A stretch of 64,000 nt of DNA from Incurvaria masculella (taxonomy: Eukaryota; Arthropoda; Insecta; Lepidoptera; Incurvariidae), in the NCBI GenBank assembly GCA_946894095.1, contig OX335642.1, positions 7,947,021-8,011,020 of the forward strand, written 5' to 3'. The notes beneath the pieces were generated by a model. It worked only from the letters and a program-made list of their open reading frames with translations, was not told the DNA's origin and did no database searches. Of this stretch, positions 1 through 10,785 are shown piece by piece. Every line of letters starts with the position of its first letter. The first letter of the stretch is position 1. Made by a program: the position numbers and the translations under genes.

Positions 1-469
1 ACCATCCTTGAACTTCAACGAACATTTAAAAAAAAGATTTGGCCAAATTGGTCCAGGCGTTGTTGAGTTATGCGCTTACCAACACATTTTGCGATTTTAG
101 ATGATGATTCATGACTTTTTTTACGGCGCGAATGGTTCAAAGTTTGGAGAAGTGCACAAGGGGGAGTGCATGTATTCATACCATGTTTGACTAAATAGCG
201 CAAAAGAGTGATATGAATGACTAAATAATAATTATAAATAAATAATAAATAATAATGCTTATGTAACGATAATTATCCATATTTCTTATGCAATGATTCA
301 ATTTTTATTTTGTGAAAAGTTAAATATTTAAATTCTAGGCCATTAATCTTATGTATGTTAATATACTTAATATGAGTTATTAATACATTTATTTCATATT
401 AATTTAGCTAAGAAAATTACAATCCCTAATCAAATAATACTGAGAGCCCAGTTAGGAAATACAACCAAT
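1..469. other. AT-rich unassigned sequence
   Basis: No coding, RNA or repeat signal recognised. The second half is especially AT-rich with short AATAAT runs near 225-255. Confidence 0.5.
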
Positions 470-606
470 GTGCGACGCCGTTATTTCATTTTGGACATTC
501 ACCCTAGCCAAGCTTCCAAACTTCCAAACATTCTCCCATGCGGAGCTTCTAACTAAACTTTCAAACTACAAAGGATCACCCGCTGGGCTAATCTGAACAT
601 TGCCTA
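470..606 (-). repeat. Dispersed repeat family T, copy 1
   Basis: The reverse complement shares ordered blocks with 50566-50760: AGCGGGTGATCCT, TTAGAAGCTCCGC, GTGAATG, AAAATGAAAT and ACGGCGTCG. No terminal inverted repeat or target duplication was readable, so the class is unknown. Confidence 0.55.
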
Positions 607-1037
607 AAAATTAAAAGTTAACAGATTGAAGGGAGGACTGAAGGGCTGTCTCTTTGACAGCAAGTGTCGTTGTTTCTTTGACAGGAAAAGTGTCGGGACA
701 CATTTTGCCGTCTAGCGCTCATCCTCGAAACACGCGATAACGGACATAGTTCCAAAAATATGTTTTAAAAACAATCAAAATGCGCAATTGGAACACTAAC
801 AACGCTCCGAGACGAACAGCGAGCGTGACGAATCCGTAAAAACACTTCGACGAAGCGAGACGATTCCGCAGAAGCAGCGCGTAATCCGTTGTTATGACAC
901 GCGCGGCGCGGCGTCGCACGCGACACGCGTCAACACGCGCCCGCGCGCCGACACGTGTTCGCGCGCCGCACGTCACAACACCGCCTCGCGATCGATTGCC
1001 TCCGCGTAGTGGTTGGATAGGGCAAGTTTTTGTATGT
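607..1037. other. Unassigned; CpG-rich block at 870-990
   Basis: From about 870 to 990 the sequence turns sharply GC-rich with alternating CG runs (repeated ACACGCG and GCGCGCC words). An 85-codon frame on the - strand crosses it, but its arginine/alanine-heavy translation is what CG-rich DNA gives by chance. No gene called. Confidence 0.4.
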
Positions 1038-1039
1038 TA

Positions 1040-1579
1040 AGGTGGCCCATCCCGCTCATCTCCCCATACAAAAGGGTAAAGATGATCACGCCCATATTTC
1101 TTGTCAGAGATCCAAAATTTTGCTCAAAATAGCTTTATTTGATCGAACTAGATAGATGTCTTGGCATTGTAAAATTGTGATTGGTTTCTAAGTTACAAGG
1201 TCCGAAAGTTCGAAATTTTCGCGCGTTTTATGCAATAACTTTGGAGGTGGATTACGCAATGATAAAGTAAGAACATCTTAAAAAGATTAGTCATCAGACA
1301 TAGCTTATTTAATCAAGATTTATAATCTATTTAGTTTTTATTAGATTTTTGACTACAGCGGTCGAGGTTTACTTTTAGCTATAAGTCGTATTGAAATTAA
1401 AATTTTCGTAAATCTTACCAAATCATACGCTATGCACATTGTCTTTTTTGTGGACATATTGCATCTTCCTCATCACGGAGCCTGTCTTATTCTTTGAAAC
1501 AGAGAAGGTCCCAGAGCGCAACAGTACGGTTTTGTACCGTGCCCGCGAATGAGTTAGGCCCGTCGGGTTGGGCTGTGTG
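1040..1579 (+). mobile_element. Mariner-like MITE family B, copy 1
   Basis: One of three copies (others 7540-8094 and 45742-46282 inverted). It begins TA then AGGTGGCCCATCCCG and is 540 bp long, like the best copy; the right end is decayed but still shows a GGGTTGGGC remnant before TA (1580-1581). TA duplication plus terminal inverted repeats suggests Tc1/mariner mobilisation. No transposase is encoded. Confidence 0.75.
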
Positions 1580-1581
1580 TA

Positions 1582-2129
1582 ATCGCGGGATGTGGAGTAC
1601 ACCTCACGCAGGAGGTGCCCGGCGACACCCATGTTCTTTCAAACTTTCACGGGGGCTACGAAAACGCGTGATAAGAGACGATTGCGTTAAGTTTGAAAAG
1701 GACAACATGTAAAGTAAATGTAAAGTAAAACAACTTTGTATTTTATTTTATTTTAAAATAACCACGACGAATTTCGATAATCCAAAAACGAAATATGAAG
1801 ATTGCTGGTCTAGTTATAGTTTGAAGATAAAACTGTAAGACGTTGGTGCTTTGTGTTCTTAAATTAGGCAAACATTCATAAATTGTATTAAAAAAATTTA
1901 AAAGACAGCGTTCGATATTTACATATATGAGCGTCCGATATTTACCGTTACGGGTTTCAAATATACCTACACCATCAATGCATCTTTTAATCTTTGAAAT
2001 TGCAAAGAAGTAGTAAATAATAAATTAAAGCGTAATTTAAATGAGAGTATATGTAACCATACTATGCAATTGGTATTCTTACTGATGCGATGGCAGTGAG
2101 GACTGTGTGCATCGCTCGTGCTAGGTCTA
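1582..2129. other. Unassigned AT-rich sequence
   Basis: No gene, RNA or repeat recognised. A 72-codon frame at 1494-1712 overlaps MITE B and is not believed. Confidence 0.5.
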
Positions 2130-2269
2130 CGCCACTAACGCAGGGACTGAATAAACCCAACAGCTCACTAACTGGCTGTGCGCCTCCTAGTGAACTTAAA
2201 AATCTCCGCTATGTCCCCAGTGGATTAGCACAATTAATGTCTTCGCATTAACGAGACGGCTCGGCCCTC

Positions 2270-3430
2270 CCTCGGCTCTCCTCCGTCTCTTGCAGCGTGC
2301 ATGGTAGGACAGGAATAGCGACCTAAACTCGGTCGTATGGGGCCGGCGTAACATATTTAAATAAAAAAACTGTAGCGCCGGTCTAGTAAGTTCGGTTACT
2401 AATTAATAATTGAAAATACTGATTTTTGAGTATCTTGCATTTGTGATGGTAACATACGCATAAATAACTAACTCCGTTATGTTGGCGCCCTGCGTGACGT
2501 CATCGCTTTTCTGTGTGCGCCATGTTGGAAGCGCCAATTGTCAAAATCACTTCTTCCGTTCTTGTTATTGTGGTGTGTGCACGTACAATATTATATCGTA
2601 ATCGTATAATCAAATGTCTTCATAATTTAAAACGCCCGCATATCCCGAATCGCCCTGATTTCCTCGAGCTCCGACGACACATAATAATACGTAAGAACTC
2701 CACAGGACGCTATTTAGTGCAACGAACATCCGATGTTACGGATCCGAATTCATGAACGAACTAGTAAGATACGTAAGAACTTCATAGGAAGCTATTTAGT
2801 GCAACGACCATCCGATGTTACGGATCTGAATTCATAATCGAACTAGTAAGATACGTAAGAACTTTACAAGATGATATTAAGTGCAACGAACATCCGATGT
2901 TACGGATCCGAATTAATAATCCAACTAGTAAGATATGCAAGAATTTCACAAGACGCTATTTAGTGCAACGACCATCCGATGTTAAGGATCCGAATTCATA
3001 ATCGAACTAGGAAGATACGTAAGAACTTCACAAGATGATATTAAGTGCAACGAACATCCGATGTTACGGATCCGAATTAATAATCGAACTAGTAAGATAC
3101 GTAAGAACTTCACAGAATGCTATTTAGTGCAACGAACGTCCGATGTTACGTGACCGCATTCGTAGTTGTAGTAAAATACGTAAGAACTTCACAGGAAGCA
3201 TTTGGTGCAGCGAACATCCAATGTTACGTGTCCGAATTCATAATCGAACTAACTACAGTTAGACGTTTTTCTCTAACTCGTGGCTACGCCGCTGTCATAC
3301 GAATGATATTCCATCGCTCCTCTCGACCTTCCATGCTCGCTGGCCTCTTGCGAGACAAGAAAAAAAAAAGCGAAGAGCAATTTGTCGACATCTTGTCAAC
3401 TCCAGGACTCATTGAACGGCGAATGTTTTG
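2270..3430 (+). repeat. Dispersed repeat family A, longest copy
   Basis: Family A order is: a GCATG/AAGG lead, a GGCGCCGG region, CTCGAGTTCC-ACGACAC, ACGTAAGAACTTCACAGGAC, CTATTTAGTGCAACGAACAT, a TAACTACAGTTAGACGTTTT block, CTAACTCGTGGCTAC, and CCATGCTCGCT. Other copies or fragments: 18830-19041 with 19870-19945, 20225-20300, 23225-23365, 33340-33450, 56160-56420 (-), 59780-60055. Terminal structure is unclear and the class unknown. In this copy the middle has expanded into a tandem array. Confidence 0.65.
2689..3256 (+). repeat. 82-bp tandem array inside repeat A
   Basis: The ACGTAAGAAC landmark falls at 2689, 2771, 2853, 2935 (mutated), 3017, 3099 and 3178, giving five exact 82-bp steps and one of 79. 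Units 2 and 4 share CAACGACCATCC; units 3 and 5 share GATGATATTAAGTGC and GAATTAATAAT. The array therefore contains a 164-bp higher-order repeat (2-3, 4-5). Unique spacers are absent, so it is not a CRISPR. Confidence 0.9.
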
Positions 3431-3539
3431 AGACGAGGGTGTATTTTAAGCTCTGAGCGGAATATTATTTCGCTGAAAAAAATATTACAAAAAATCGGAC
3501 AAGCCGTTGAGATAGAGCGATGAGGATATCGTAGCATTG

Positions 3540-3686
3540 TATCTAAATTATTATTAAAGGTAGCCTATGTCCTTCTCAAGGGTCCAGACTATCTTTATAC
3601 CGATATTCATCCAAATTGGTTGATCGGTTTAGGCGTGAAAAAGCAGACAAACAGAGTTACTTCCGCATTTATAATATTAGCATAGA
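3540..3686 (-). mobile_element. Helitron 5' end fragment
   Basis: Read on the - strand it begins TCTATGCTAATATTATAAAT, preceded by A, and continues through a TTCACGCCTAAACC-like region, an ATTTTGATGAA-like stretch and an ACATAGGCTACC word shared with the fragments at 16687, 20040 and 37000. Only the 5' end is recognisable. Confidence 0.7.
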
Positions 3687-4140
3687 TAATATGGTCGTTG
3701 GAGAACACAGCATGTCAAAAATAGTGTTTAGCGTCAATATCAATTAAAAATGTTCGATATAATATACAAAACAAACTTAAACTGCAGCAATTTTGCTCCA
3801 TTACATCAGTGTGAATACATAAATGGGTGATTTCAAATTACGGTTTCGATACAACTGCAGCACGTCTCGCTCCCTTTAATTTAATAAATTCAAAACGTCC
3901 ATGCAGATTCTGTAAGGTCTCCGGATGATGTAACACCCCCGCCCCGCCCCGCCCTTCCCCCTGCTGTCATCCCGTCTCAGAATAATCCAACGCCGTGCAA
4001 AAATAACATTTTAAACCTACATTAGAAAAAATATCTGCCTCCTCCGAATTAAAAAAGCATCATTTTAATGCTGGGAGGAAATTAATTAATTTAATAAAAA
4101 CCAGATCTGTAATAAAATTGTTAATATAATCAACTACCTG
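3687..4140. other. Unassigned, with a G-quadruplex motif on the - strand
   Basis: Mostly AT-rich. At 3936-3961 the + strand has five C-runs separated by single G or TT, so the - strand carries runs of 5, 3, 4, 4 and 5 G with loops of 1-2 nt: a textbook four-tract quadruplex motif that also holds GGGCGGGGC GC boxes. No associated gene found. Confidence 0.6.
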
Positions 4141-4371
4141 GAATCAAACTCCTGGAATCAACTACTACAGGAAGTCATAAGTGCCAAAACAGTTAATGGG
4201 TTCAAAATTTTACTAGACAAATATAAATATGGAAATAGACCATAAATAAATAAACAAAAAACAAAAAAAAACAAGTGCACTGAGTAGTTCTAAAACCTGA
4301 TATGCACGCATCAGCTTATAGCTGCTAGTGTTATAAACCAAATAATAATAAATAATAATAATAATAATACC
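4141..4371 (+). pseudogene. 5'-truncated LINE: RT C-terminus, 3' UTR and (AAT)n tail
   Basis: Frame 4141-4245 reads ESNSWNQLLQEVISAKTVNG, continues to ...FKILLDKYKYGNRP and stops at 4243-4245. The WNxLPxEVVxAxSVNxFKxxLDK-like pattern is the usual C-terminus of CR1/Jockey-group reverse transcriptases. About 100 bp of 3' UTR follows, then an (AAT)n tail at 4341-4369. The 5' truncation and simple tail fit a dead-on-arrival LINE insertion, different from the intact element at 24.8 kb, whose tail is TTCA. Confidence 0.75.
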
Positions 4372-4505
4372 ATAAAAAAAGATTTCCGTAACCTGCCCGA
4401 TAATAGTAACAAGTAATATAAGTAGCACTTTATTCGTATGCTACCGATCCGTCCTGACTTCCCAGGGATTTTATCACGTAACTGATATACGCCACAGAAT
4501 AACGC

Positions 4506-4655
4506 AATCCATTCTGTCATCCTATAACATTGCACGAAGCGAAATGCCGAAGTATGTGATTAATCGTTTATATTTGAGTATTCTCTCAGTGCCGTCAAGG
4601 CACGCGCATTCGTTCCGCGCTGGCCCTGCGATTTTAATATAATTTGTTCGCGAAC
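4506..4655 (+). repeat. Dispersed repeat family U, copy 1
   Basis: Shares with the reverse complement of 50770-50960 the ordered words TTCTGTCATCC, TTTGAGTATTCT, GTGCCGTCAA and ATTCGTTCCG. Class unknown. Confidence 0.55.
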
Positions 4656-4864
4656 AACATAAATAAATGCCTTTTTGGAGTCCATAGAACAAACGCACAT
4701 ATATTCATAACCATGCACATCGAATTTTATATATTTATATATATAGATTTAATGTTCTAATAACAGAGATGTTTAATGTTATTCCCTTTTTTGCTATACT
4801 GTGTTTATGTGTAGTGGAAAATATTTAGTTTTTAATTCTGTCATTTCGGAGGAAGCATAGTTTT

Positions 4865-5015
4865 AGGGCCTTTTTCACCTACTGCTGATTAGCTTAATCG
4901 CCACATATTAAGGGCCTCTTAATCGCCACATATTAAGGGCCTTTCTTAGCAGCTTGCAATCAACACCAGTACAAGATAATCAGCAATTTAGTAATAAAGG
5001 CCCTTTAAGTAAGTC
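4865..5015. repeat. AGGGCC palindromic repeat with 25-bp tandem duplication
   Basis: AGGGCCTTTTTC at 4865 and AAAGGCCCTTTAA near 4998 are inverted, as in a small MITE. Inside, 25 bp beginning CTTAATCGCCACATATTAAG are exactly duplicated in tandem (4893-4917 and 4918-4942). Confidence 0.6.
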
Positions 5016-5064
5016 TCGATTAAAATAAATCAGCTCTTGGTGAAATTCAGGCTAAATGTTACGT

Positions 5065-5260
5065 TCATACGACTTTTCAGATGTTGCTCCTCAACAGAAA
5101 TAAGAACCCTAATAGGATAATTTCGTTGTTCGTCAGTCTGCCTGTCAAGACCATTTTGGTCCGGACAAACTCTTTAAACTGTAAAAAATCAAGCTTCAAA
5201 TCAACGCGATTAAAAAATACGGCTATTTATGTCGCCTTAAATTAATCCAAACCTATAGGG
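5065..5260 (-). repeat. Dispersed repeat family M fragment
   Basis: CGTCAGTCTGCCTGTCAAGA, then a GCTTCAAAT/CGCGATTAAAAAA/GGCTATTTATG stretch, reads as the reverse complement of the family M copy at 18265-18575 (GCCGCATAAATGG, GATCGCGGTAAC, GACAGACAGACGG). Confidence 0.5.
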
Positions 5261-6061
5261 TACTTCCCGTTGACGTAGAATAATGAAAATGGGCAAGACA
5301 TAAAATATCAAACCATATAGAAAAAACCGAAAATAGACTATAGTTATATCACATAAAAATATTGTTCTCCGGTGCTGGACGAACTGTGTATCACCCTACA
5401 GGTGTAGGACAGCTTCATAACATCAGTTTAATCTGTCACTTTCAATCTATCTTACATTATTTTATCATATTTATTCTCCTCTTATCCTGTAGGTTTAGAG
5501 TAAAATAATAACAACAATTTTATGTTTGTTTTAGAGATAGCACCATAACCACCCTTTAAAAAAAAAAATTCAATACTGAACAAAGAAGCAGTATCCACGC
5601 AGCTAGAACCAAAATGAACAATGTTAGTTTAGGCGTAGTCCAATAGGGGTTGCTCCTCGCAAAACCCCTAAAGTCAACATTTTCATTCTCCGTCAGCTGA
5701 TATTTCCAGTTTATTGTCCATCCAGCTTGAAGAGGCGTCTCTAGCGGAGCTCACAAAGTGAGCAGTACGGCGGCGAACGCGCAGACTCGCCGTAAAACGT
5801 CTCGACGAATAAAACTTAATGAGACAAGGACCTCTTCAAAGTTCCTCGAGGATCAAACCATAATTTGAAGAGGGACGAAGCGCACCTGCCTTCAGGATTG
5901 GGCCAATTCCACAACAATTTTATTCGCCGAAAGCGTGACGGGGACCCGTCCGATTTTATTATTTCGCAAGCGGATGGAGGACGTGAACATTGTGAAGATT
6001 TAAAAGTAGAGTACAGTTCGAAGGGTAAGGTAAAAAAGTATGTCTAATAATGCCTTTTTTA
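5261..6061. other. Unassigned sequence
   Basis: A GC-balanced block at 5690-6040 includes a 60-codon frame (5865-6047) that I do not recognise and do not call. A 40-bp remnant of a SINE J 3' end (GGATGGCTCATACCAC) lies at 6072-6105. Confidence 0.4.
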
Positions 6062-6105
6062 TGTAACCGGATATGGATGGCTCATACCACTCCCACCGTT
6101 GATGC

Positions 6106-6739
6106 TAGTTTCAGGCACACATATTATATTTCCTTTTATAAAAAAAACATGTTTCGGAAGTTAGATAACATCAAAAATATGTTGAAAAATATAACTATCT
6201 TTTCTATTAACAATAGTATTTTCACTGCAACTACACGGATTTATAAGACGTCAATTGTGTATGAATAGTTCGTTTGTGGTACCGTAACGGGGTTAGACCT
6301 CTGTGTCGAATATAATATTTGGCTGTGGTCTAATACAATGATTTCACACCTCAAGAACAGCTTAACCCAAATATTTTAAGCAAACAACGTCGCGTATCCC
6401 TACAGTATGTCGCCGGGGTTGGATCTCTAATAAAATCTACATTAAACGTGGATCCAAAAATAGCTGCAAGGGAAAGTTGCCACCCCCGAATAAGTTTGAA
6501 ATTTCGAGAAGAGGAAAATTGTCGCGTGACTCGAGAACGACGGCACGTTAGAATACTAATTGAGAAAGTCTAGAAATGATAAATTAAATATCCAACCCGA
6601 CTCTTCAATTACGCTCGGCCGACCAATACAGATTGTTTTATGCTTAGCGCAGCATATGGCGTATGCCAGGCTCTCAAAAAAGAGGTGCCCAACGATGCCC
6701 ATGCGCTTGCGAACCTTCACGAGGGCTGTGAAAATCAAA
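6106..6739. other. Unassigned sequence
   Basis: Nothing recognised until the LINE remnant below. Frames on both strands at 6556-6796 mostly overlap that remnant or its flank. Confidence 0.4.
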
Positions 6740-7214
6740 CCGGCCGGCCAGGCGTTTCTTCACACCGTGTGTGAAGGACCCCAAGTTGTACTTTAGGGGA
6801 AATTCTTTGGCAGGGAGTCCATTCCATAGTTTACCGGCCCTATGGATAAATAATTGATCTAAAAGATTGGTTGAATATCGACAAATAATGTGTGCATTCC
6901 CTGCCTGTTCCACATTGAGCGATGGTAGAAAAGGGACGGAGGGATAGCGTTATGCCGCTCCGAAAAGCATTAACCACGTTAGAGACGATAGAACAAAGAG
7001 AGACCCTACATCCCTTCGGAGTTGCAGGGTCTCTAAAATTCAGGGATAGCTCGGGGTCTCCGACGAGACGCACGGCACGACGCTGTATCGAGTGCAGGTA
7101 GTCAAGTAGGTGTTTAGCAGAGCCGTCCCACAAAATCAAACAAAACTCCACGTAAGACTTTATCTGCGCCTTACAAAGGAGCCGTTCTTGGTCAGGCCTG
7201 GAACATGGATGCAC
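6740..7214 (-). pseudogene. Jockey-superfamily reverse transcriptase C-terminal remnant
   Basis: The - strand encodes, in two frames joined by frameshifts, the end of a non-LTR reverse transcriptase. The first (from 7214) has KAQIKSYVEFCLILWDGSAK followed by LHSIQRRAVRLVGDPEL; the second (from 6913) has AGKLWNGLPAKEFPLKYNLG and a KKRL end. These correspond to the KAQIRPHxEYCxxLW, IQRRAxRLVGD and RTARLWNxLPxxVFP motifs of insect Jockey-like elements. Endonuclease and RT core are missing, so it is 5'-truncated and decayed. Confidence 0.8.
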
Positions 7215-7538
7215 CCCGTTGAGGACTCCGACATTTTATTGATTTCATGTTAGAGATCCGCATGGATCTCAAGCTCCGACCGCTTTCAATGTAGTCGGAT
7301 TGATCTGCTAGAAAATTCCCTCGAAGCCCTAAAAGCGTTGCGAATAAATCATCCACATTTGCGTGTCTGAAAATACAAACATCGCCGAAAAACAGCCTTT
7401 GAGGTACGCCACGTGCGCGGCCCGCGGGAGCCCATTCAAACGAAACTTCTTTGATGAATAAGTCAACATTTCAGCTTAAGACGCAACCAACAAGTAATGT
7501 GTTTCATATTACCCCTACAGCGAGGTGAGATGCCCTGG
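7215..7538. other. Unassigned sequence
   Basis: Could include upstream LINE sequence too decayed to recognise. No open frame or repeat identified. Confidence 0.35.
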
Positions 7539-7539
7539 T

Positions 7540-8094
7540 TAAGGTGGGCTTTCCCGCCCAAATCCCCGTATTAAAGTGGACCTTCCCGCTCAACTCCCCA
7601 TACAAACGAAGAAAGAAGATCACGCCCATATTTCTTGTCAGAGATCCAAAATTATAACCAAAGCAGCTTTATTTGATCGAACTAGATGCTTGATGACCAT
7701 TGGCACTGTAAAGTAGTTATTGGTCATCAAGCATCCGAAAATTAGATTTTTTCGCGCAATTTATACATTAAGCTAGGACGTGGATTACTAGACGATAAAA
7801 CAAAAAATCCAAGTCAGCAAGCCTAGCTTGTTCCATGAAGATTCAAAATCAATTTAGTTCTTTTTTGAATTATGACAACAGCGTTCATTATCTACTTTAA
7901 GTGATAAGTCGTTTTTAATAAAAAAACAATGTAAATTAAACAAAATCCAACGCTATGCCCGTTGTTTGCTTTGTGGACGTGTTGCATCCTCATCGCGAAG
8001 ACTGTCTTTTTAATTAAAACAGATACAGTGCCATAGAGCAATAGAACGATTGGTGCCGAGCTCAATAAGTCAATCCCGTCGGGATGGGCCACCC
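7540..8094 (+). mobile_element. Mariner-like MITE family B, copy 2, duplicated left end
   Basis: The internal sequence follows copy 1 (ATCACGCCCATATTTCTTGT, AGAGATCCAAAATT, TTTATTTGATCGAACTAGAT). The left terminus is present twice in tandem: TTAAGGTGGGCTTTCCCG at 7539 and TTAAAGTGGACCTTCCCG at 7571. The right end reads CGGGATGGGCCACC. An internal 66-codon frame is the shared non-coding sequence read in one frame, not a transposase. Confidence 0.75.
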
Positions 8095-8097
8095 CCT

Positions 8098-8530
8098 GAA
8101 AGGAGGAGCGCTGGCGGAGAGGCAGGACGGGAAGACACCTCCGATTCTAGTCCGGAGAACTAGAACCGCAAAAGCTTGCAGTTGCGTCGGCGAGATCCAG
8201 CCGCGTAGGCAAGTAATGGAGAGATGCATTGTTCCCAATAATGAGTGTGCCAGTTGAACAAATCCGGCGCCATACTGGGGGTATGGATGTCAGCCTATCT
8301 GTCGTCCCGAGCGTGGATTGAAACGTTAGCAACTTCGGTTGCGGGTGGTTAGCTACGGTGCGTATCCGGAGAATAGGAAGTGGACTTCCTCCACGTAGCA
8401 CTCGCCATTAAGAGTACCAAATCAATATGCGGAGGCGGGCAGACCTACCTACCAAGAACCTACGGGGTCCTCACTGGAAGTTCTTGGATGTTCAGTGGGA
8501 ATATCGTCTTCCTTTGCGTTTAACCTCACG
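8098..8530. other. Unassigned GC-balanced block
   Basis: More GC-rich than its flanks, with no repeat partner in the window. An 84-codon - strand frame (8147-8401) matches nothing I recognise. Could be a decayed LINE or host sequence. Confidence 0.35.
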
Positions 8531-8864
8531 GTTGGTCATTGGGAGCGCTGTATTATAAACATCGAAGGGAAGTAGTATTTTTAGAACTATAAGTAGTAAT
8601 TTTAGTACATTTTCTAGATACATGTTCATTCAGGTCCCAGTCCGAAACGATTTGTTTCCATAACCGTTGTGAGATAAAAATAATCCATATCAAAATATGA
8701 AATCTCTCAAATCACATCTAATAAAATCAGATTCATGAATATCAATAAAAAAAATATATTATGATAAACATTTATTGTCATCACGCTGGCGTAATCGAAT
8801 CGGTCGACACTACTAACTAAAATAGAAAAAAATGAGAACGCAGGTGATGACATAAACGCGTCTG

Positions 8865-8995
8865 ACCCCCGTTTTCACCACCTCCAACTACATGAAATCC
8901 GATAGTTTACTTTCGGTTACAATGCATATTTGTATGGTGTAACCGAAAGGTAACTTTGGGATTTTTATAGCTGGAGGTGGTTAAACCGGGCGTGA
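8865..8995. mobile_element. Palindromic MITE family E, copy 1
   Basis: Nearly the whole element is an inverted repeat: CACCACCTCCAACTAC with CTTTCGGTTAC on the left, GTAACCGAAAGGTAACTTTG and AGCTGGAGGTGG on the right. The second copy is at 50361-50497. Target duplication not clear. Confidence 0.75.
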
Positions 8996-9431
8996 ATGGT
9001 GCAGAATGGAACGAATTCCCTTGAATGTTTTCTCACGTCTTACGCTGGTTACCCCCCAGAATCCGGAACACCACTGGGTAGTAGCACCATAAATATAATA
9101 TATGGAAAAGACAGAGGAAACGTGTTTCATTATTTTGTGATCATTTGCCGGTGGTTATTAATAAAATAATGACATTTCTAAGTGCAGCTTAAATTAACTT
9201 AGGAAATGAAGTTATTATTAAATGTGTGTTAAATTGTTAAGCGTACGTAGGGTTCGTTTTATCCGAAAATAAATTGCGAGTGGGTTTAGGCTTATTTTGG
9301 GAGTAAACAAAATAAGATTACGCAGAAACGTTTACCAAAATAAGCGATGAAACCGCTTTAAAGGCTGCGCTCGTCGGATTAAAGGAGACCTGGAAATATA
9401 TGTAACAGAAATTAAGCTGTAGCTAGCCTAG
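8996..9431. other. Unassigned AT-rich sequence
   Basis: No gene or repeat recognised. Confidence 0.45.
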
Positions 9432-9772
9432 TAGTCTGTTTCGGTAGCCTAGTTGCGCGGTGTCTTGCCTTTCGATATTCTAGGTAAAGCAGTTCTGGAC
9501 TGATTTTGGATTCGTGAGCGTTTTCTAACGTTGAGATTGGCCGTGGTTCGAATCCTATGTAAAACTGCAGGTCTCCTTTTTATCTTACTAGGTAGGGTTA
9601 CTCCTGCGGTGTGCGTTGGTACCGTCAAGTTGAATAAAAGATGGCCGAAGCGGCAATGAAAAATGTTTTCATTCGGGCCGTGCAATAAAAGGACGGTCCT
9701 GGATTGGCACCCAGATCCCACATGATGTATTGAGGTAATATAACGACAATTGGTGTGGTATTAGACACTTAT
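9432..9772 (+). mobile_element. SINE with K-type (tRNA + 5S-like) head and J body
   Basis: Head: A-box-like GGTAGCCTAGTTGC near 9443, then a region homologous to the K head at 14.7 kb, then B box GGTTCGAATCC (9545-9555). Body: TGTAAAACTGCAGGTC, GTTGGTACCGTC, GATGGCCGAAGCGGCAATGA, GGTCCTGG and a GTGGTATTAG end, the same body as the tRNA-headed J copies. RNA polymerase III transcription is inferred from the boxes. Confidence 0.75.
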
Positions 9773-10034
9773 GACCAGTTCCATAAAACCAAACCTAAAA
9801 TTATAAGACTCAGCGTAATAAAAATAATATCTGTCCCCCACTCTAATAATAAGTAACAAATCCATATCAAGTATTTTTGTGAACGAGAATTTATTTTACA
9901 GTAAACAAAATAATTTTTCAGACAGGAAATAAAAATGTATATAGACAACCCTTGCCTCCTAAAATATTCCGAGCCGTATTATAGAGGGCAGGTGTCTTGT
10001 TCATGTTTACCAGTCTTTCTTTACAAATTAGTGT

Positions 10035-10177
10035 GTGCATTGCACAGGGAAAAGAAGCGTCGGTCAGACGTTATCCGTCAGACATCAGGTGACAACTGTC
10101 GAAAAAAAACAGGTGACCGCGCAACTTGGCGAAGTCTGGGGGAGGCCTACGTCCAGCAGTGGACAACAAAAGGCTGA
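10035..10177 (+). pseudogene. LINE ORF2 C-terminal remnant (GEAYVQQWT type)
   Basis: One frame gives GKRSVGQTLSVRHQVTT and, after a frameshift, the other gives TGDRATWRSLGEAYVQQW ending TTKG and a stop. The piece at 24201-24411 ends the same way (GKRSVGRPPARW ... GEAYVQQWTQTR, stop). This ending is typical of an abundant insect endonuclease-reverse transcriptase LINE family, probably RTE-like. Only the last ~45 codons remain. Confidence 0.7.
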
Positions 10178-10180
10178 AGA

Positions 10181-10785
10181 AGTGTGCATTCAAAGTCGTT
10201 ACATAAGTTTAAAATTAAGCTGATAATTTTGTTTTCCACTTTAGTCCAAAACTTTTAAAATACTCAGATATATAATATTTACTAAATGCAGAGTGGTCTA
10301 TATTTACTAACTTAATAAGGACGAATACATTCGTTTAAATAAAAAAGAGACAATATAAATAAATCTAACAGAATGTTGCCGAATTTTCCGACGCCCTCTC
10401 ACTACTTGACTTTTTCGAAGCATTCAAGGGCTCTCGTCGTCTAGGGCCATAAAACAAATATGGAGGCTTCTGTGTTATTTCTAGAACGACATTATGAATG
10501 TGTCGCTATAATTTATTTAACCCCTTCTGGGCGAGAACAAATATTCTAACCTTCCAAAAATGAAAAACTATCTAAATGTTTTTACTGGAAGCACTGGATG
10601 ATCTCTATATTCTGCCCTCCTCATTCAAAAGGCAGTTACTGCCGCGCGGTACACCAAAGTTCCACCATAAGTCCAGATGGGTTTAAAAATGCATTTATGC
10701 AAGATAAATTTATTTTCCATGGACAGGTGAGACTTATTCCCCGTAAGCCATTACATGCTTCTGAGTTTTTGTTTTATGTGACTGA
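10181..10785. other. Unassigned sequence
   Basis: AT-rich; nothing recognised. A 70-codon frame at 10598-10810 overlaps the start of the SINE below and is not called. Confidence 0.4.

Noticed and set aside
2689..3256. CRISPR array
   Set aside because: The whole 82-bp unit repeats; there are no unique spacers, and the DNA is eukaryotic.
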